DNA from: Sulfurimonas sp.
GTDB lineage: Bacteria; Campylobacterota; Campylobacteria; Campylobacterales; Sulfurimonadaceae
Assembly (NCBI GenBank): GCA_027063215.1
Contig: JAMOSE010000125.1
Span: forward strand, 1-9,969
Reading direction: 5' to 3'
DNA: 9,969 nt
Shown in pieces: positions 1 through 7,327 of the stretch. The position numbers were made by a program, and so were the translations under genes. The notes under the pieces are model-generated. The model was not told where the DNA came from and searched no databases. It worked only from the letters and a program-made list of their open reading frames with translations. The stretch's first letter is position 1; every line of letters starts with the position of its first letter.

Positions 1-139
1 CAATACCAAGCTTATCGACACCCTCATGCAGTGCAACAACGATAAAAATAGGCAAAATAGGATTAATCATGGCAGATGCCATATCTGTAAAAAAACTTAC
101 CCATCCTAGCATTACCACATTTTTATCGATTGTTATCAT
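1..139 (-). CDS. MFS transporter, N-terminal 46 residues (truncated by window edge)
   Basis: This is the start of an inner-membrane major facilitator superfamily carrier; the rest lies beyond the left edge. The visible protein begins MITIDKNVVMLGWVSFFTDM and continues through a hydrophobic helix containing INPILPIFIV. The pattern of a glycine, then SFFTDMASAMI, then PLLP-like residues is typical of the first transmembrane helix of 12-helix MFS_1 permeases. It resembles these more than the 14-helix EmrB (DHA2) group, although 46 residues cannot settle this. The ATG (137-139) overlaps the TGA of the upstream adaptor gene as ATGA (136-139), and no strong Shine-Dalgarno sequence precedes it, so translation is probably coupled. 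As the last visible gene of the efflux operon it is probably a drug or metabolite exporter. The substrate is unknown. Confidence 0.75.
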   Translation of the reverse strand, partial: MITIDKNVVMLGWVSFFTDMASAMINPILPIFIVVALHEGVDKLGI

Positions 140-1293
140 AGTACAGGAATCTCATCGAGTGAAGATGGTAATTCGTTCCCATCAAGGGAAACAACACCAA
201 TAGCCGGAATACCTAGTTTTAAGAGTGGATCTACTTTGAGTGGTTTAAGATGCACAGCAAAAACTCGCTGAATCCTGTCACTTCGTACACTTACCTCTTT
301 TGGTGTAAACTCTGCTTTTTGAGCAATGCGTACTACTTTGGCTTCTATTGGGTGGTTTGGATAGGCATCAAGAAAAATTACCGCTTTATCACCTAATTTG
401 ACTTTTCCGTTTTGAATTGTATCGATAAAGATTTTGAGATACAAAGAGTGCGGATCAAGCAAAGTAGCTACTGGCATTCCTGCACCTATTACTTCACCCT
501 CATTGGCAATTTTTTCTACTGTAACCCCATCTACGCTTGAGTGCAGTGTCATCTCATCTATTGTTGCTTTAATTTGAGCTTTTGAAGCCTCTAAGGCTAC
601 AATTGAATCTTTTAAAGCTTCAATATTTGCTTTAATAGAGAGCAGTTTTTGTTGTGAGGCTGTGGCATCACTGAAACTGATATTCGCCAATCGAACAGCC
701 GCTTGTACCTGTTTGAGTTGCGCTTTGAGTGCTTTGAGTTTATTTGATTCTGTATTGAGTTTCAACTCGGCAAGTTCAAAATTTTGTTTATCTATGCTTT
801 TTGTTTTATATAATTTTTGTGCACGCTTAAAATCTCTTTTTGCCTGAGCCAACACATCTCTTTGAATTAAAATATTTTTTTGTAGAGATTTTTGAGATGC
901 TTTTGCAGACTTTATCTGCTCTTTTGCTGTTTTTAACAAAAGTGGGATTGTTATATCTGCCATTTTTGCTTCTATCTGTTTTGCCTTGAGTTGTTCTTTT
1001 TGCGCTTGTATCTGTGCATCAAGCTGTGCATATTGCGCTTCAAACTCTTTACTTTTTAGCACTCCGACAACCATTCCTTTGGTAACGGGTACCCCATCAT
1101 CGACAAAGATCTTTTCTAGTCGTCCGGGATACTTTGCATTAAGATTTACCAAATCACCATCCATTCGTCCTGTGCCCTCAACCAAATTTGACGGAAGCTC
1201 TTTTGGATGTAATTTCACATAAATCATAGCTCCTGATATTACCAACAAAACAGCTATAACAATAGCCAACCAATATTTTTTTACTACTTGCAT
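136..1293 (-). CDS. HlyD/EmrA-type periplasmic adaptor (membrane fusion protein)
   Basis: This 385-residue adaptor is anchored in the inner membrane and should link a pump to an outer-membrane channel. In order it has an N-terminal anchor helix (about 8-26) and a first half-lipoyl motif around 45-80 (YPGRLEKIFVDDGVPVTKG). A very long Lys/Gln/Ala-rich coiled coil follows (about 84-245), then the second half-lipoyl (about 248-280, SSVDGVTVEKIANEGEVIGAG). A beta-barrel region follows (about 284-352) with the FTPKEVSVRSDR stretch common in YbhG-like HlyD proteins. The ATG at 1293 is preceded by AAAGGAAAG at good spacing, 16 nt after the SMR gene, and the end overlaps the MFS start by 4 bp. The anchor helix, rather than a cleavable signal, makes it EmrA/YbhG-like and distinct from the RND adaptor in the same operon. 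Whether it serves the adjacent MFS protein is inference; YbhG-type relatives usually work with ABC exporters, and none is visible here. Confidence 0.88.
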   Translation of the reverse strand: MQVVKKYWLAIVIAVLLVISGAMIYVKLHPKELPSNLVEGTGRMDGDLVNLNAKYPGRLEKIFVDDGVPVTKGMVVGVLKSKEFEAQYAQLDAQIQAQKEQLKAKQIEAKMADITIPLLLKTAKEQIKSAKASQKSLQKNILIQRDVLAQAKRDFKRAQKLYKTKSIDKQNFELAELKLNTESNKLKALKAQLKQVQAAVRLANISFSDATASQQKLLSIKANIEALKDSIVALEASKAQIKATIDEMTLHSSVDGVTVEKIANEGEVIGAGMPVATLLDPHSLYLKIFIDTIQNGKVKLGDKAVIFLDAYPNHPIEAKVVRIAQKAEFTPKEVSVRSDRIQRVFAVHLKPLKVDPLLKLGIPAIGVVSLDGNELPSSLDEIPVL

Positions 1294-1309
1294 TTTTCTT
1301 TCCTTTATT

Positions 1310-1636
1310 TTAAGCTGTTTTACCGCTAAGGTGCAATCCTACTACCCCGGCAATGATAAGCATAATACTTATAATTTTAAGTATACCTGATGGCTCTTTA
1401 AAAAACACTATCCCAACAACTGTTATAAGTGCCGTTCCAACTCCTGCCCATACAGCGTAAGCCATACTCATATCTATCTTTTTAAGTGCATAAGTCAGTG
1501 CAACAAGTGAAAGAATGTAAAAAGCAAACATCATAACTGAAGGCACTGTTTTTGTAAAACCCTCTGAAAATTTCATAGCTGTTGTTCCTGCTACTTCAAA
1601 AACAATAGCGAATATGAGATATATCCATTGTTGCAT
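1310..1636 (-). CDS. Small multidrug resistance (SMR) transporter, EmrE/Qac type
   Basis: This is a 108-residue, four-helix inner-membrane proton antiporter that acts as a dimer on hydrophobic cations. Its key positions match EmrE: the essential proton- and drug-coupling Glu14, then GTTAMKFSEGF, and Tyr40, Ser43, Tyr60 and Trp63 (AYAVWAGVG). The GTTxMKxSxGF signature after Glu14 places it with Qac/EmrE drug exporters. Guanidinium exporters (Gdx/SugE) carry a different motif with a tryptophan close to the glutamate. Both length and helix layout are normal for the family. The start at 1636 has a strong AAAGGAGGAG site, and the gene follows the RND gene after 15 nt. SMR pumps release substrate into the periplasm, so co-transcription with a TolC-linked RND pump makes sense as two-step efflux. 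The exact substrates cannot be read from sequence. Confidence 0.95.
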   Translation of the reverse strand: MQQWIYLIFAIVFEVAGTTAMKFSEGFTKTVPSVMMFAFYILSLVALTYALKKIDMSMAYAVWAGVGTALITVVGIVFFKEPSGILKIISIMLIIAGVVGLHLSGKTA

Positions 1637-1651
1637 GTTCTCCTCCTTTAT

Positions 1652-4600
1652 TTAGTTATTTTCTTCTATTTTTTGAGCATAAAATTTTCTAAGCCATCTA
1701 TCTAATGGGTTTATCATCTTATAGATAACTGGCACCACTAAAAGTGTCAGTACCATTGAGCTGAGTAATCCGCCGATTATAGATATAGCCATCGGTGCTT
1801 TTGTTTCACTTCCTAGTGAGTCACTCAATGCTAATGGAAGCATGGCAAATATCATCGCAATCGTAGTCATTAAAATCGGGCGAAGTCGTTTTTCTCCAGC
1901 TTCTAGCAAAGCTGCATTGGCATCTTTACCTTTGGCAACCGCTTCATTGGCAAAATCTACAAGCAATACGGCATTTTTACCGACCATCCCCATAAGGAGC
2001 ATAAAGCCAATCATTACAAAAAGGCTAAAGTGCATATGTGTAAGATACAAAGCTACCATCACCCCAATAATACTAAGCGGAAGGGCTATCATAATGATAA
2101 TAGGCTGAATGAGTGACTCATACAAAACTGCTAAAATAATAAACATTAAAATAATTGAAAGTCCCAAAGCCGCACCAAAAGCCTTGCCCGTTTTTTCCAT
2201 CTCTTCGGCAAAGCCTGTAAACTTATAATGCACTCCCGGTGGCAATAGTTTTTCTATTCCCTCACGTGTATAATTAACTGCACCACCAAGATCCAGCCCA
2301 AATAGATCAGAGTAAACAGTGACCTGTCGTTGTCTGTTATAGTGATAAATTGAAGCTAAAGATTTTGAGTGGGTAAAGTTTACAAGCCCATCAAGATAGA
2401 CTAGCTCACCGTTTTTTGCACGAAGCTGTATCTTTTTAAGATCATCTATACTGATGCGATTTTTATCAGGCAATCGTAATGTGATTTTATACTGTTTCCC
2501 ATGTTGTTCAAAATAGGAGATCTCCAAGTCACTTGAAAAAGCGATAGAAACAGCCTTTGCAATTTGTGATGCGCTTATGCCCATTCTATTGGCATTTTCA
2601 CGGATAATGTTGATGTCAATCTGTGGTTTTCCCTCATCAAGGTTAGAGTCAATATCAACAAAGCCTTTTTTCTTCGCAAGATACTCCATAAGGTTTTTTC
2701 TTGCAACTGCCAAATCATCAAATGAATCCGATGTTAGCACTATCTGATACGGCACAGTTACACCGGCCCCTTTAATGTTTGGAATGGCTGCAGCGGTTAT
2801 AAAAAACTTATCGGAGAATTTTTTGAGTTTATCACGAAAAGCTTGGATAATCTCTTCTTGATTTTTTGCTCTTTTGTCTTTTGGTGTGAGTTTTACATAG
2901 ATAAGTGTTTTGTTTTTCTCTTTTACACTGTTATAACCGACACTCAGTGTTGTAAAGAGTACATTTTTATCTGCTCGCACCATATTTTCTACCTCTTTGG
3001 ACTCTCTTATCATCTCATCTAAACTTATACCTGCGTGAGCTCGCAGTTTTATCTCAAACTCTGCTTTATCCTCTTTGGGAATAAAATCCATACCGATTTT
3101 TGGAAAAAGTGACAAAGAAGCAACAAAAGCAACAAGAACAAAAACAAGTGTTAAAACTTTAAAACGAAGTACAAACTTCAATGTTGCAGCATAGATTTTG
3201 TCTAAAAGTACAAAGATAGGCTCTGTAAGATTATAAAACTTGCTTTCCCCTTTATGGAGTACCCTTGCGCTCAAACTTGGCATAAAACTCATAGCAACAG
3301 TGTAAGAGATAATAACAGCAAAACCAACCGTCATCGCAAAACTCTCAAAAAACTTCCCAACAATACCACTCATATGTGCAACAGGCAAAAATACGGCAAG
3401 AAGCATAGCCGAGATCGCCAAAATAGCAAACGCCATCTCTTTAACACCATACAATGCCGCTTCAAACTTACCCATGCCCGCTTCCATCTTTTTGTAGATA
3501 TTCTCTAACACAACGATAGCATCATCGATGATAATACCAATGGCAAGAGTAAGCCCGATAAGTGTCATTTTATTGAGATCAAATCCCATAAGATTCATCA
3601 GTGCAATCGTTCCAAAGATTGATATAGGAATAGAGAGTGCAGAAACCAAAGTGATAGTAAAGTTTCTTAAAAATCCAAAGATAATAACAACTGCCAAAAA
3701 TGCACCATAAATCAAATCAAATTTTACATCTTCAAGTGAATGAATAATAAAAGGAGTTGTATCTTGCAGGGTTGCTACACCATACTTTTTGCCTGCCATT
3801 TTTTTCAACTGCGGCACAGTTGCTTTGACACGGTTGACTATATCAATGGTATTTGTTCCTGAGATTTTTTGTACTTCAAGCATAACACCGGGTGTACCGT
3901 TGTATGATGAGTAGCTTTTTGCATCACTTAGATCATCTACAACCTTTGCTACATCTTTTAGCCTTAAATCATCTTTGATAATGATGTTTTGTAGTTGCTC
4001 TACACTCAAAGCATCTGCTTTTGTTTTTAAGATAATCTCTTTTGTTTTTGTTATAAGTTTTCCGCCACCGATTTTGACATTTTCGCGTGCTACTATGTCG
4101 TTTAGCTCTTTAATGGTAATACCGAATTTATTAAGTTTATAGATATCTGGAAATATTTTTATCTCTCTGTCTTTATATCCTATAATGTTAATAGCACCGA
4201 CACCATTAATCTTTTGTAAAGCTGGTTTTACCTTCTCATCGGCAAAAACCATAAGATTTTGTAGCGTATCTTTCTTAGCTGTTAAAAAGACATTGATTAC
4301 AGGCGCGCCACCAATGTCAAGCTTGCTCACAAGTGGCGTTTCGGCATCTTTTGGCAATAGTACGGCTGAGACTTTATCGCGTACATCATTGGTTGCTTCG
4401 TTTATATCTCTTTCTAAAAAGAACTTCACAATTACAACAGAAACACCGTCACTGCTTGTGGATGTTATACTGTCAACCCCGCCTATACGTGAGATCGCCT
4501 CTTCTATCTTCTCTGTCACTTGTGACTCTATGGTGTCTGCTTCTACACCTGGATAAATAGTCTTTACAGTTACCATTGGAAAATCAACATTTGGAAAAAG

Positions 4601-4699
4601 AGCCGAAGGCATACTTTTAAAGCTCATATAGCCAAATATCACCAAGGTAAAGACATACATCAGTGTGGCTATGGGTCTGTTGATTGCTAACTTATACAT
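1652..4699 (-). CDS. RND efflux pump inner-membrane subunit (AcrB/HefC-like)
   Basis: This 1015-residue proton-driven transporter of the hydrophobe/amphiphile efflux (HAE) group exports drugs, detergents or bile-like compounds through a TolC channel. The two-fold repeat is complete. TM1 spans about 10-28, a large periplasmic loop follows, TM2-TM6 lie at about 326-477 and TM7 at about 513-532. A second periplasmic loop precedes TM8-TM12 at about 840-993. The proton-relay residues are present: Asp392-Asp393 in TM4 (GIIIDDAIVVLEN) and Lys908 in TM10 (GMVGKNAVLLVDF). The adjacent DD pair argues for the drug-exporting HAE type and not the metal-exporting HME type. Length is near normal (AcrB is 1049). 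The ATG lies 2 nt after the adaptor stop (TAAGTATG), with only a weak GGAAAA upstream, so translation is probably coupled. Order and sizes resemble hefABC of Helicobacter pylori, but orthology is not proven. Confidence 0.96.
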   Translation of the reverse strand: MYKLAINRPIATLMYVFTLVIFGYMSFKSMPSALFPNVDFPMVTVKTIYPGVEADTIESQVTEKIEEAISRIGGVDSITSTSSDGVSVVIVKFFLERDINEATNDVRDKVSAVLLPKDAETPLVSKLDIGGAPVINVFLTAKKDTLQNLMVFADEKVKPALQKINGVGAINIIGYKDREIKIFPDIYKLNKFGITIKELNDIVARENVKIGGGKLITKTKEIILKTKADALSVEQLQNIIIKDDLRLKDVAKVVDDLSDAKSYSSYNGTPGVMLEVQKISGTNTIDIVNRVKATVPQLKKMAGKKYGVATLQDTTPFIIHSLEDVKFDLIYGAFLAVVIIFGFLRNFTITLVSALSIPISIFGTIALMNLMGFDLNKMTLIGLTLAIGIIIDDAIVVLENIYKKMEAGMGKFEAALYGVKEMAFAILAISAMLLAVFLPVAHMSGIVGKFFESFAMTVGFAVIISYTVAMSFMPSLSARVLHKGESKFYNLTEPIFVLLDKIYAATLKFVLRFKVLTLVFVLVAFVASLSLFPKIGMDFIPKEDKAEFEIKLRAHAGISLDEMIRESKEVENMVRADKNVLFTTLSVGYNSVKEKNKTLIYVKLTPKDKRAKNQEEIIQAFRDKLKKFSDKFFITAAAIPNIKGAGVTVPYQIVLTSDSFDDLAVARKNLMEYLAKKKGFVDIDSNLDEGKPQIDINIIRENANRMGISASQIAKAVSIAFSSDLEISYFEQHGKQYKITLRLPDKNRISIDDLKKIQLRAKNGELVYLDGLVNFTHSKSLASIYHYNRQRQVTVYSDLFGLDLGGAVNYTREGIEKLLPPGVHYKFTGFAEEMEKTGKAFGAALGLSIILMFIILAVLYESLIQPIIIMIALPLSIIGVMVALYLTHMHFSLFVMIGFMLLMGMVGKNAVLLVDFANEAVAKGKDANAALLEAGEKRLRPILMTTIAMIFAMLPLALSDSLGSETKAPMAISIIGGLLSSMVLTLLVVPVIYKMINPLDRWLRKFYAQKIEENN

Positions 4700-4701
4700 A
4701 C

Positions 4702-5409
4702 TTATTTTCCATCAACCATGATCATGCCATCGCCAAAAAGCCCAACAGTAAAATCTTTCGCTTTGACTTCTGCTTTTATTTTTCTGTTGTTAAAATTGGC
4801 ATAAGGATAGATTTTTGAGATAACACCTTTGTAGGTTTTATCATCGCCATCTACTTTATACTCAAATGTCTGTCCCACCTTGACAATACTATGATACTTT
4901 TGATCAAACTCTAAGATGAGTTTTCTTGCATGAAGGCTTTGGATTTTAAAAACGGTTTTAAGCATCATACCACTCACGGCATCACCAACTTCTATGGCTT
5001 TATCATAGATAATTCCATCAAAAGGAGCTTTTAAAATTGTTTTGTCATAGAGGGCTTGTTGATAGGCCATGGAAGCTTTTGCATTTTCATAACCACTAAG
5101 CACTTTATCATACTTACTCGCATCGATAAGCTTTTTGATTTTTTCTTGTCTTTTTAGCTCACGTGAAGCAAATTTAAGAACAATCTGTGTCTTTTTGAGC
5201 ATCGCTTTAATGTCACTGTTATCAAGTGATGCCAAAGTTTGGTTTTTACGCACTACCGAGCCAATATCAACATTGACTTTTTTTACAATTCCACTGGCTG
5301 TAAAAGCAAGGTTGGCACTTTTGGCCGCAGCCACATCAAATGTTGCGTAAATACTCTCTGCGTGAGAGAGGCTTATCAATGTCAGTAAAATTAGAAATAT
5401 CTTTTTCAT
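4702..5409 (-). CDS. RND periplasmic adaptor, short form (HefB-like)
   Basis: This 235-residue periplasmic adaptor should bridge the RND pump encoded next to it and the TolC-like channel encoded before it. It has a signal peptide (about 1-17, ending SHA), with no lipobox cysteine. A first half-lipoyl motif follows (about 38-65, GIVKKVNVDIGSVVRKNQTLASLD), then a short helical hairpin (about 66-122). The second half-lipoyl lies at about 124-148 (ILKAPFDGIIYDKAIEVGDAVSG) and a beta-barrel region at about 160-205. The protein ends soon after, so the membrane-proximal domain is reduced to roughly 30 residues. AcrA-type adaptors are near 380-400 residues; compact adaptors of about this size are known in Helicobacter HefB. 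The frame is intact, so this looks like a real short form and not a broken gene. The ATG overlaps the tolC-like stop as ATGA (5406-5409) and the nearest Shine-Dalgarno-like AGAAGA is too distant, implying coupled translation. Confidence 0.9.
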   Translation of the reverse strand: MKKIFLILLTLISLSHAESIYATFDVAAAKSANLAFTASGIVKKVNVDIGSVVRKNQTLASLDNSDIKAMLKKTQIVLKFASRELKRQEKIKKLIDASKYDKVLSGYENAKASMAYQQALYDKTILKAPFDGIIYDKAIEVGDAVSGMMLKTVFKIQSLHARKLILEFDQKYHSIVKVGQTFEYKVDGDDKTYKGVISKIYPYANFNNRKIKAEVKAKDFTVGLFGDGMIMVDGK

Positions 5410-6644
5410 TGTATAAAATCTTCTATATTTTTGTTGTTGTAGTAATAATAAAGGGCATAAGCAATCTCTAAATCATTGAGTGCTTTTTTATATACTGCTT
5501 GCGCTTGTGTTTTGGATGAGAGGGCATCCAGATAGACAACATTATCTACAACGCCTGCACTATATTTTTGGGTGATGGTTTTAAGCGCACTTTTTGCCGC
5601 TTTTAGAGCACTTTTTGAACTTTTTATATTAAGCTTTGCTGTATGAATTCTATCAAGAGATAGCTCAAGTTGCATCTGTTGTTCTTTTGATTTGTAGATG
5701 ATTTGTTGATTGAGTGCATCTGCTTGAAGCTTTATGGCCTCTTTTTGTTCTTTAATCGTTCCAAAGTCAAAGAGTCTCAAACCAATAGTAGCCATAATCT
5801 CATTTTGATTATCAAGCAGTGGTATAGGACGACCTGCCATAGTTGGTTTGTCTTCATACTCATAAACAGAATAGGTGTCTTCTATATGAATAGTCGGATA
5901 GTAGTAACTGTCAATTGTTTCGCTTAGATTTAAAAGAGCAGTTTTACTGTACTTGAGTGCTTGAATACTGTCAAGTTCCTCTTGATCCTGTTGCACTGTT
6001 TTTTTGAATATAGAATCTTCTAAAGAGGCTATCCTTTTACCTACTTTTATCTCTAAAGATTTTTTGACTGCTTTGATTTGAAATTTTATAGATTCGATCG
6101 CATAAATAGTGCTGTCATAGGCAGACTGCAGTCTATCGACATCATCACTTGTTGCAAGTTCGGCTTCATAAAAGTGTTTGACTCTCTCAAGTTGCGCTTT
6201 TACGGCACGGGAAGCTTCCTCTTGAGCTTGGAGTCTTGCCTGAAGTGTTTTAAGATTGTAATAATCTTGCGTAATTGTAAGTAAAATCGATTTTTGTGTA
6301 TCTTTAGAGCTAAACAGGGCTGACTTATGCTCATTTGCTTTTTGTTTTTTTGTATAAGATTTTTTTCCGCCGTCATATACGTCAAAAGCAACTTTGGCAT
6401 TTGCTCCATAGACAGTTCCCGGTTGAAAAGGACTTGCATCATCATCTCTTTTATAAAAACCGCTTACATCCAGAGTAGGGTAGTAGTTGTCTTTTGCACT
6501 TTCAAGCTCTTTTTCTTTTGCGTGAGCCGAAATTTTAGAAGCATTGACAAGATTATTGTTCTGTTTTGCAAACTCCAAAAGTGAACGTAAATCATCACCC
6601 AGTAAAAGTGCCGGTACAATGCCAAGCAGTAGTAATTTTTTCAT
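5406..6644 (-). CDS. TolC-like outer-membrane efflux channel protein
   Basis: This 412-residue outer-membrane factor probably forms the trimeric exit duct for the RND pump and perhaps for the second adaptor downstream. It has a signal peptide (about 1-16, MKKLLLLGIVPALLLG). The rest shows the two-fold internal repeat of the OEP family: long amphipathic helices rich in Ala, Gln and Lys (about 95-205 and 285-400), interrupted by strand segments such as YYPTLDVSGFYKR (about 55) and YYYPTIHIEDTYSVYEY (about 245). Length is typical for the family (400-480). The ATG overlaps the TAA of the repressor gene by one base (TAATG, 6642-6646). A strong GGAGGAGA ribosome binding site sits inside the last codons of that gene. 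Its position first after the regulator and before adaptor and pump matches the Helicobacter hefA-hefB-hefC order. Confidence 0.92.
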   Translation of the reverse strand: MKKLLLLGIVPALLLGDDLRSLLEFAKQNNNLVNASKISAHAKEKELESAKDNYYPTLDVSGFYKRDDDASPFQPGTVYGANAKVAFDVYDGGKKSYTKKQKANEHKSALFSSKDTQKSILLTITQDYYNLKTLQARLQAQEEASRAVKAQLERVKHFYEAELATSDDVDRLQSAYDSTIYAIESIKFQIKAVKKSLEIKVGKRIASLEDSIFKKTVQQDQEELDSIQALKYSKTALLNLSETIDSYYYPTIHIEDTYSVYEYEDKPTMAGRPIPLLDNQNEIMATIGLRLFDFGTIKEQKEAIKLQADALNQQIIYKSKEQQMQLELSLDRIHTAKLNIKSSKSALKAAKSALKTITQKYSAGVVDNVVYLDALSSKTQAQAVYKKALNDLEIAYALYYYYNNKNIEDFIQ

Positions 6645-7237
6645 TATCTCTCCTCCATTAAATCAAATAACATATCTATCTGATTATCTATTTTTTGTTG
6701 TAAATTTTGTATAGCCGTCGTTGTAACACTCATAATAAAAACACCCTGTGCAAAGGCAAATATTCCCATGATAAGATCTTTGATCTCAGGTTTTAACTCT
6801 TTTTTTTCTATTCCATCTTGAATGATTGTCTCCATCCATTTTTCATAAAAGAAGTAGCATTGTGTTTGGAATGAAAGCATATGTTCATCAGGATTATTAA
6901 GTGAGATCGCCGTAAATTGTTTATATATCTCACGCAACTCTCTATCTTCATCAATATAAAAAAAGCCAAAGAAGCTTTTGACTTTCTCTCTGGTTGATGT
7001 AAGTTTATTGATTTGTGCCTCTTTTTGCTCATTATGCTCTTGCATCAAAATCTCAACTAATTCAAAAACAAGCTCATCTTTGTTTTTAAAGTATTCATAG
7101 ACAGTACCCTTACCAATACCTGCAGTTTTTGCAATTTGAGCAATTGTTATATTGCTAATACCTTTATTGAGTATCAATGCTTTTGTCGCTAATGCAATAT
7201 CTTTTTTCTTTTGCTCTTTATCAACTATTATTGCCAA
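6644..7237 (-). CDS. TetR/AcrR-family transcriptional repressor of the efflux operon
   Basis: This is a predicted ligand-responsive DNA-binding repressor, 197 residues from a TTG start at 7235-7237. The N-terminal three-helix DNA-binding domain covers about residues 10-56. It includes ITIAQIAKTAGIGKGTVYEYFKNKDEL (about 30-56), a canonical TetR helix-turn-helix with the GTVYEYF recognition helix. The rest is a helical ligand/dimer domain of unknown specificity. The frame stays open upstream to a TTG at 7318, but that codon is the -35 box of a consensus promoter and the extra residues would be translated promoter DNA. The TTG at 7237 has AAGGAG six bases upstream and gives the normal family length; a GTG at 7250-7252 is a weaker alternative. 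Being first in the operon and directly behind its promoter implies autoregulation together with the pumps. The final codons carry the ribosome binding site of the next gene. Confidence 0.93.
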   Translation of the reverse strand: MAIIVDKEQKKKDIALATKALILNKGISNITIAQIAKTAGIGKGTVYEYFKNKDELVFELVEILMQEHNEQKEAQINKLTSTREKVKSFFGFFYIDEDRELREIYKQFTAISLNNPDEHMLSFQTQCYFFYEKWMETIIQDGIEKKELKPEIKDLIMGIFAFAQGVFIMSVTTTAIQNLQQKIDNQIDMLFDLMEER

Positions 7238-7259
7238 TGCAGACTCCTTCACTTTTTCT

Positions 7260-7278
7260 TTGACTGACCGTCGTTCAA
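7260..7278. promoter_or_regulatory. Candidate TetR operator (imperfect 19-bp palindrome)
   Basis: On the minus strand this reads TTGAACGACGGTCAGTCAA. Its symmetric bases are TTGA-nn-GAC-n-GTC-nn-TCAA, so seven of nine arm pairs match around a central base. It lies about 5 to 25 bases past the predicted transcription start, where a bound dimer would block the polymerase. Size and symmetry are normal for TetR-family operators. Binding by the adjacent regulator is inference. Confidence 0.55.
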
Positions 7279-7292
7279 TTATTATAATAATT
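7277..7292. promoter_or_regulatory. 16-bp perfect AT palindrome overlapping the -10 box
   Basis: AATTATTATAATAATT is its own reverse complement. It overlaps the start side of the -10 box and the predicted transcription start. It could be part of the operator, or only AT-rich DNA that melts easily; pure A/T palindromes arise by chance more often than mixed ones. It directly abuts the GAC/GTC palindrome, so the two may form one composite control site. Confidence 0.35.
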
Positions 7293-7318
7293 ATACTGCT
7301 ATAAGAATTACTTGTCAA
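7290..7318 (-). promoter_or_regulatory. Consensus sigma70 promoter of the tetR-efflux operon
   Basis: Read on the minus strand, a perfect -35 box TTGACA (7313-7318) is followed after exactly 17 bases by a perfect -10 box TATAAT (7290-7295). Transcription would start near 7283, leaving a leader of about 46 nt before the TTG start at 7237. Such a strong promoter upstream of a pump operon needs a repressor, which fits the first gene encoding a TetR protein. Confidence 0.85.
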
Positions 7319-7327
7319 GAAGGCTGA

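Noticed and set aside
662..1222. Plus-strand reading frames inside the HlyD-type adaptor gene
   Set aside because: They are Cys/Ser/Phe-rich antisense shadows of a strong coding gene, with no ribosome binding sites and no family resemblance.
1310..1636. SugE/Gdx-type guanidinium exporter
   Set aside because: The segment after Glu14 is GTTAMKFSEGF, the Qac/EmrE signature. Gdx proteins have a tryptophan close to the glutamate, and none is present here.
3254..4560. Plus-strand reading frames antisense to the RND gene
   Set aside because: They lie wholly within a clear 1015-residue pump gene, have low-complexity or Cys/Ser-rich translations, and lack start signals.
4702..5409. Adaptor gene as a truncated pseudogene
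   Set aside because: The frame is intact, both lipoyl halves are present, overlaps with both neighbours are precise, and compact adaptors of this size occur in Helicobacter hefABC.
6078..6584. Overlapping frames on both strands inside the TolC-like gene
   Set aside because: Their composition is that of out-of-frame AT-rich DNA, and the main frame carries the complete OEP-family pattern.
7238..7318. Extra 27-residue N-terminus on the TetR protein, rich in isoleucine
   Set aside because: It is the translation of the -35 and -10 boxes and the leader. A well-placed AAGGAG and TTG start lie downstream.
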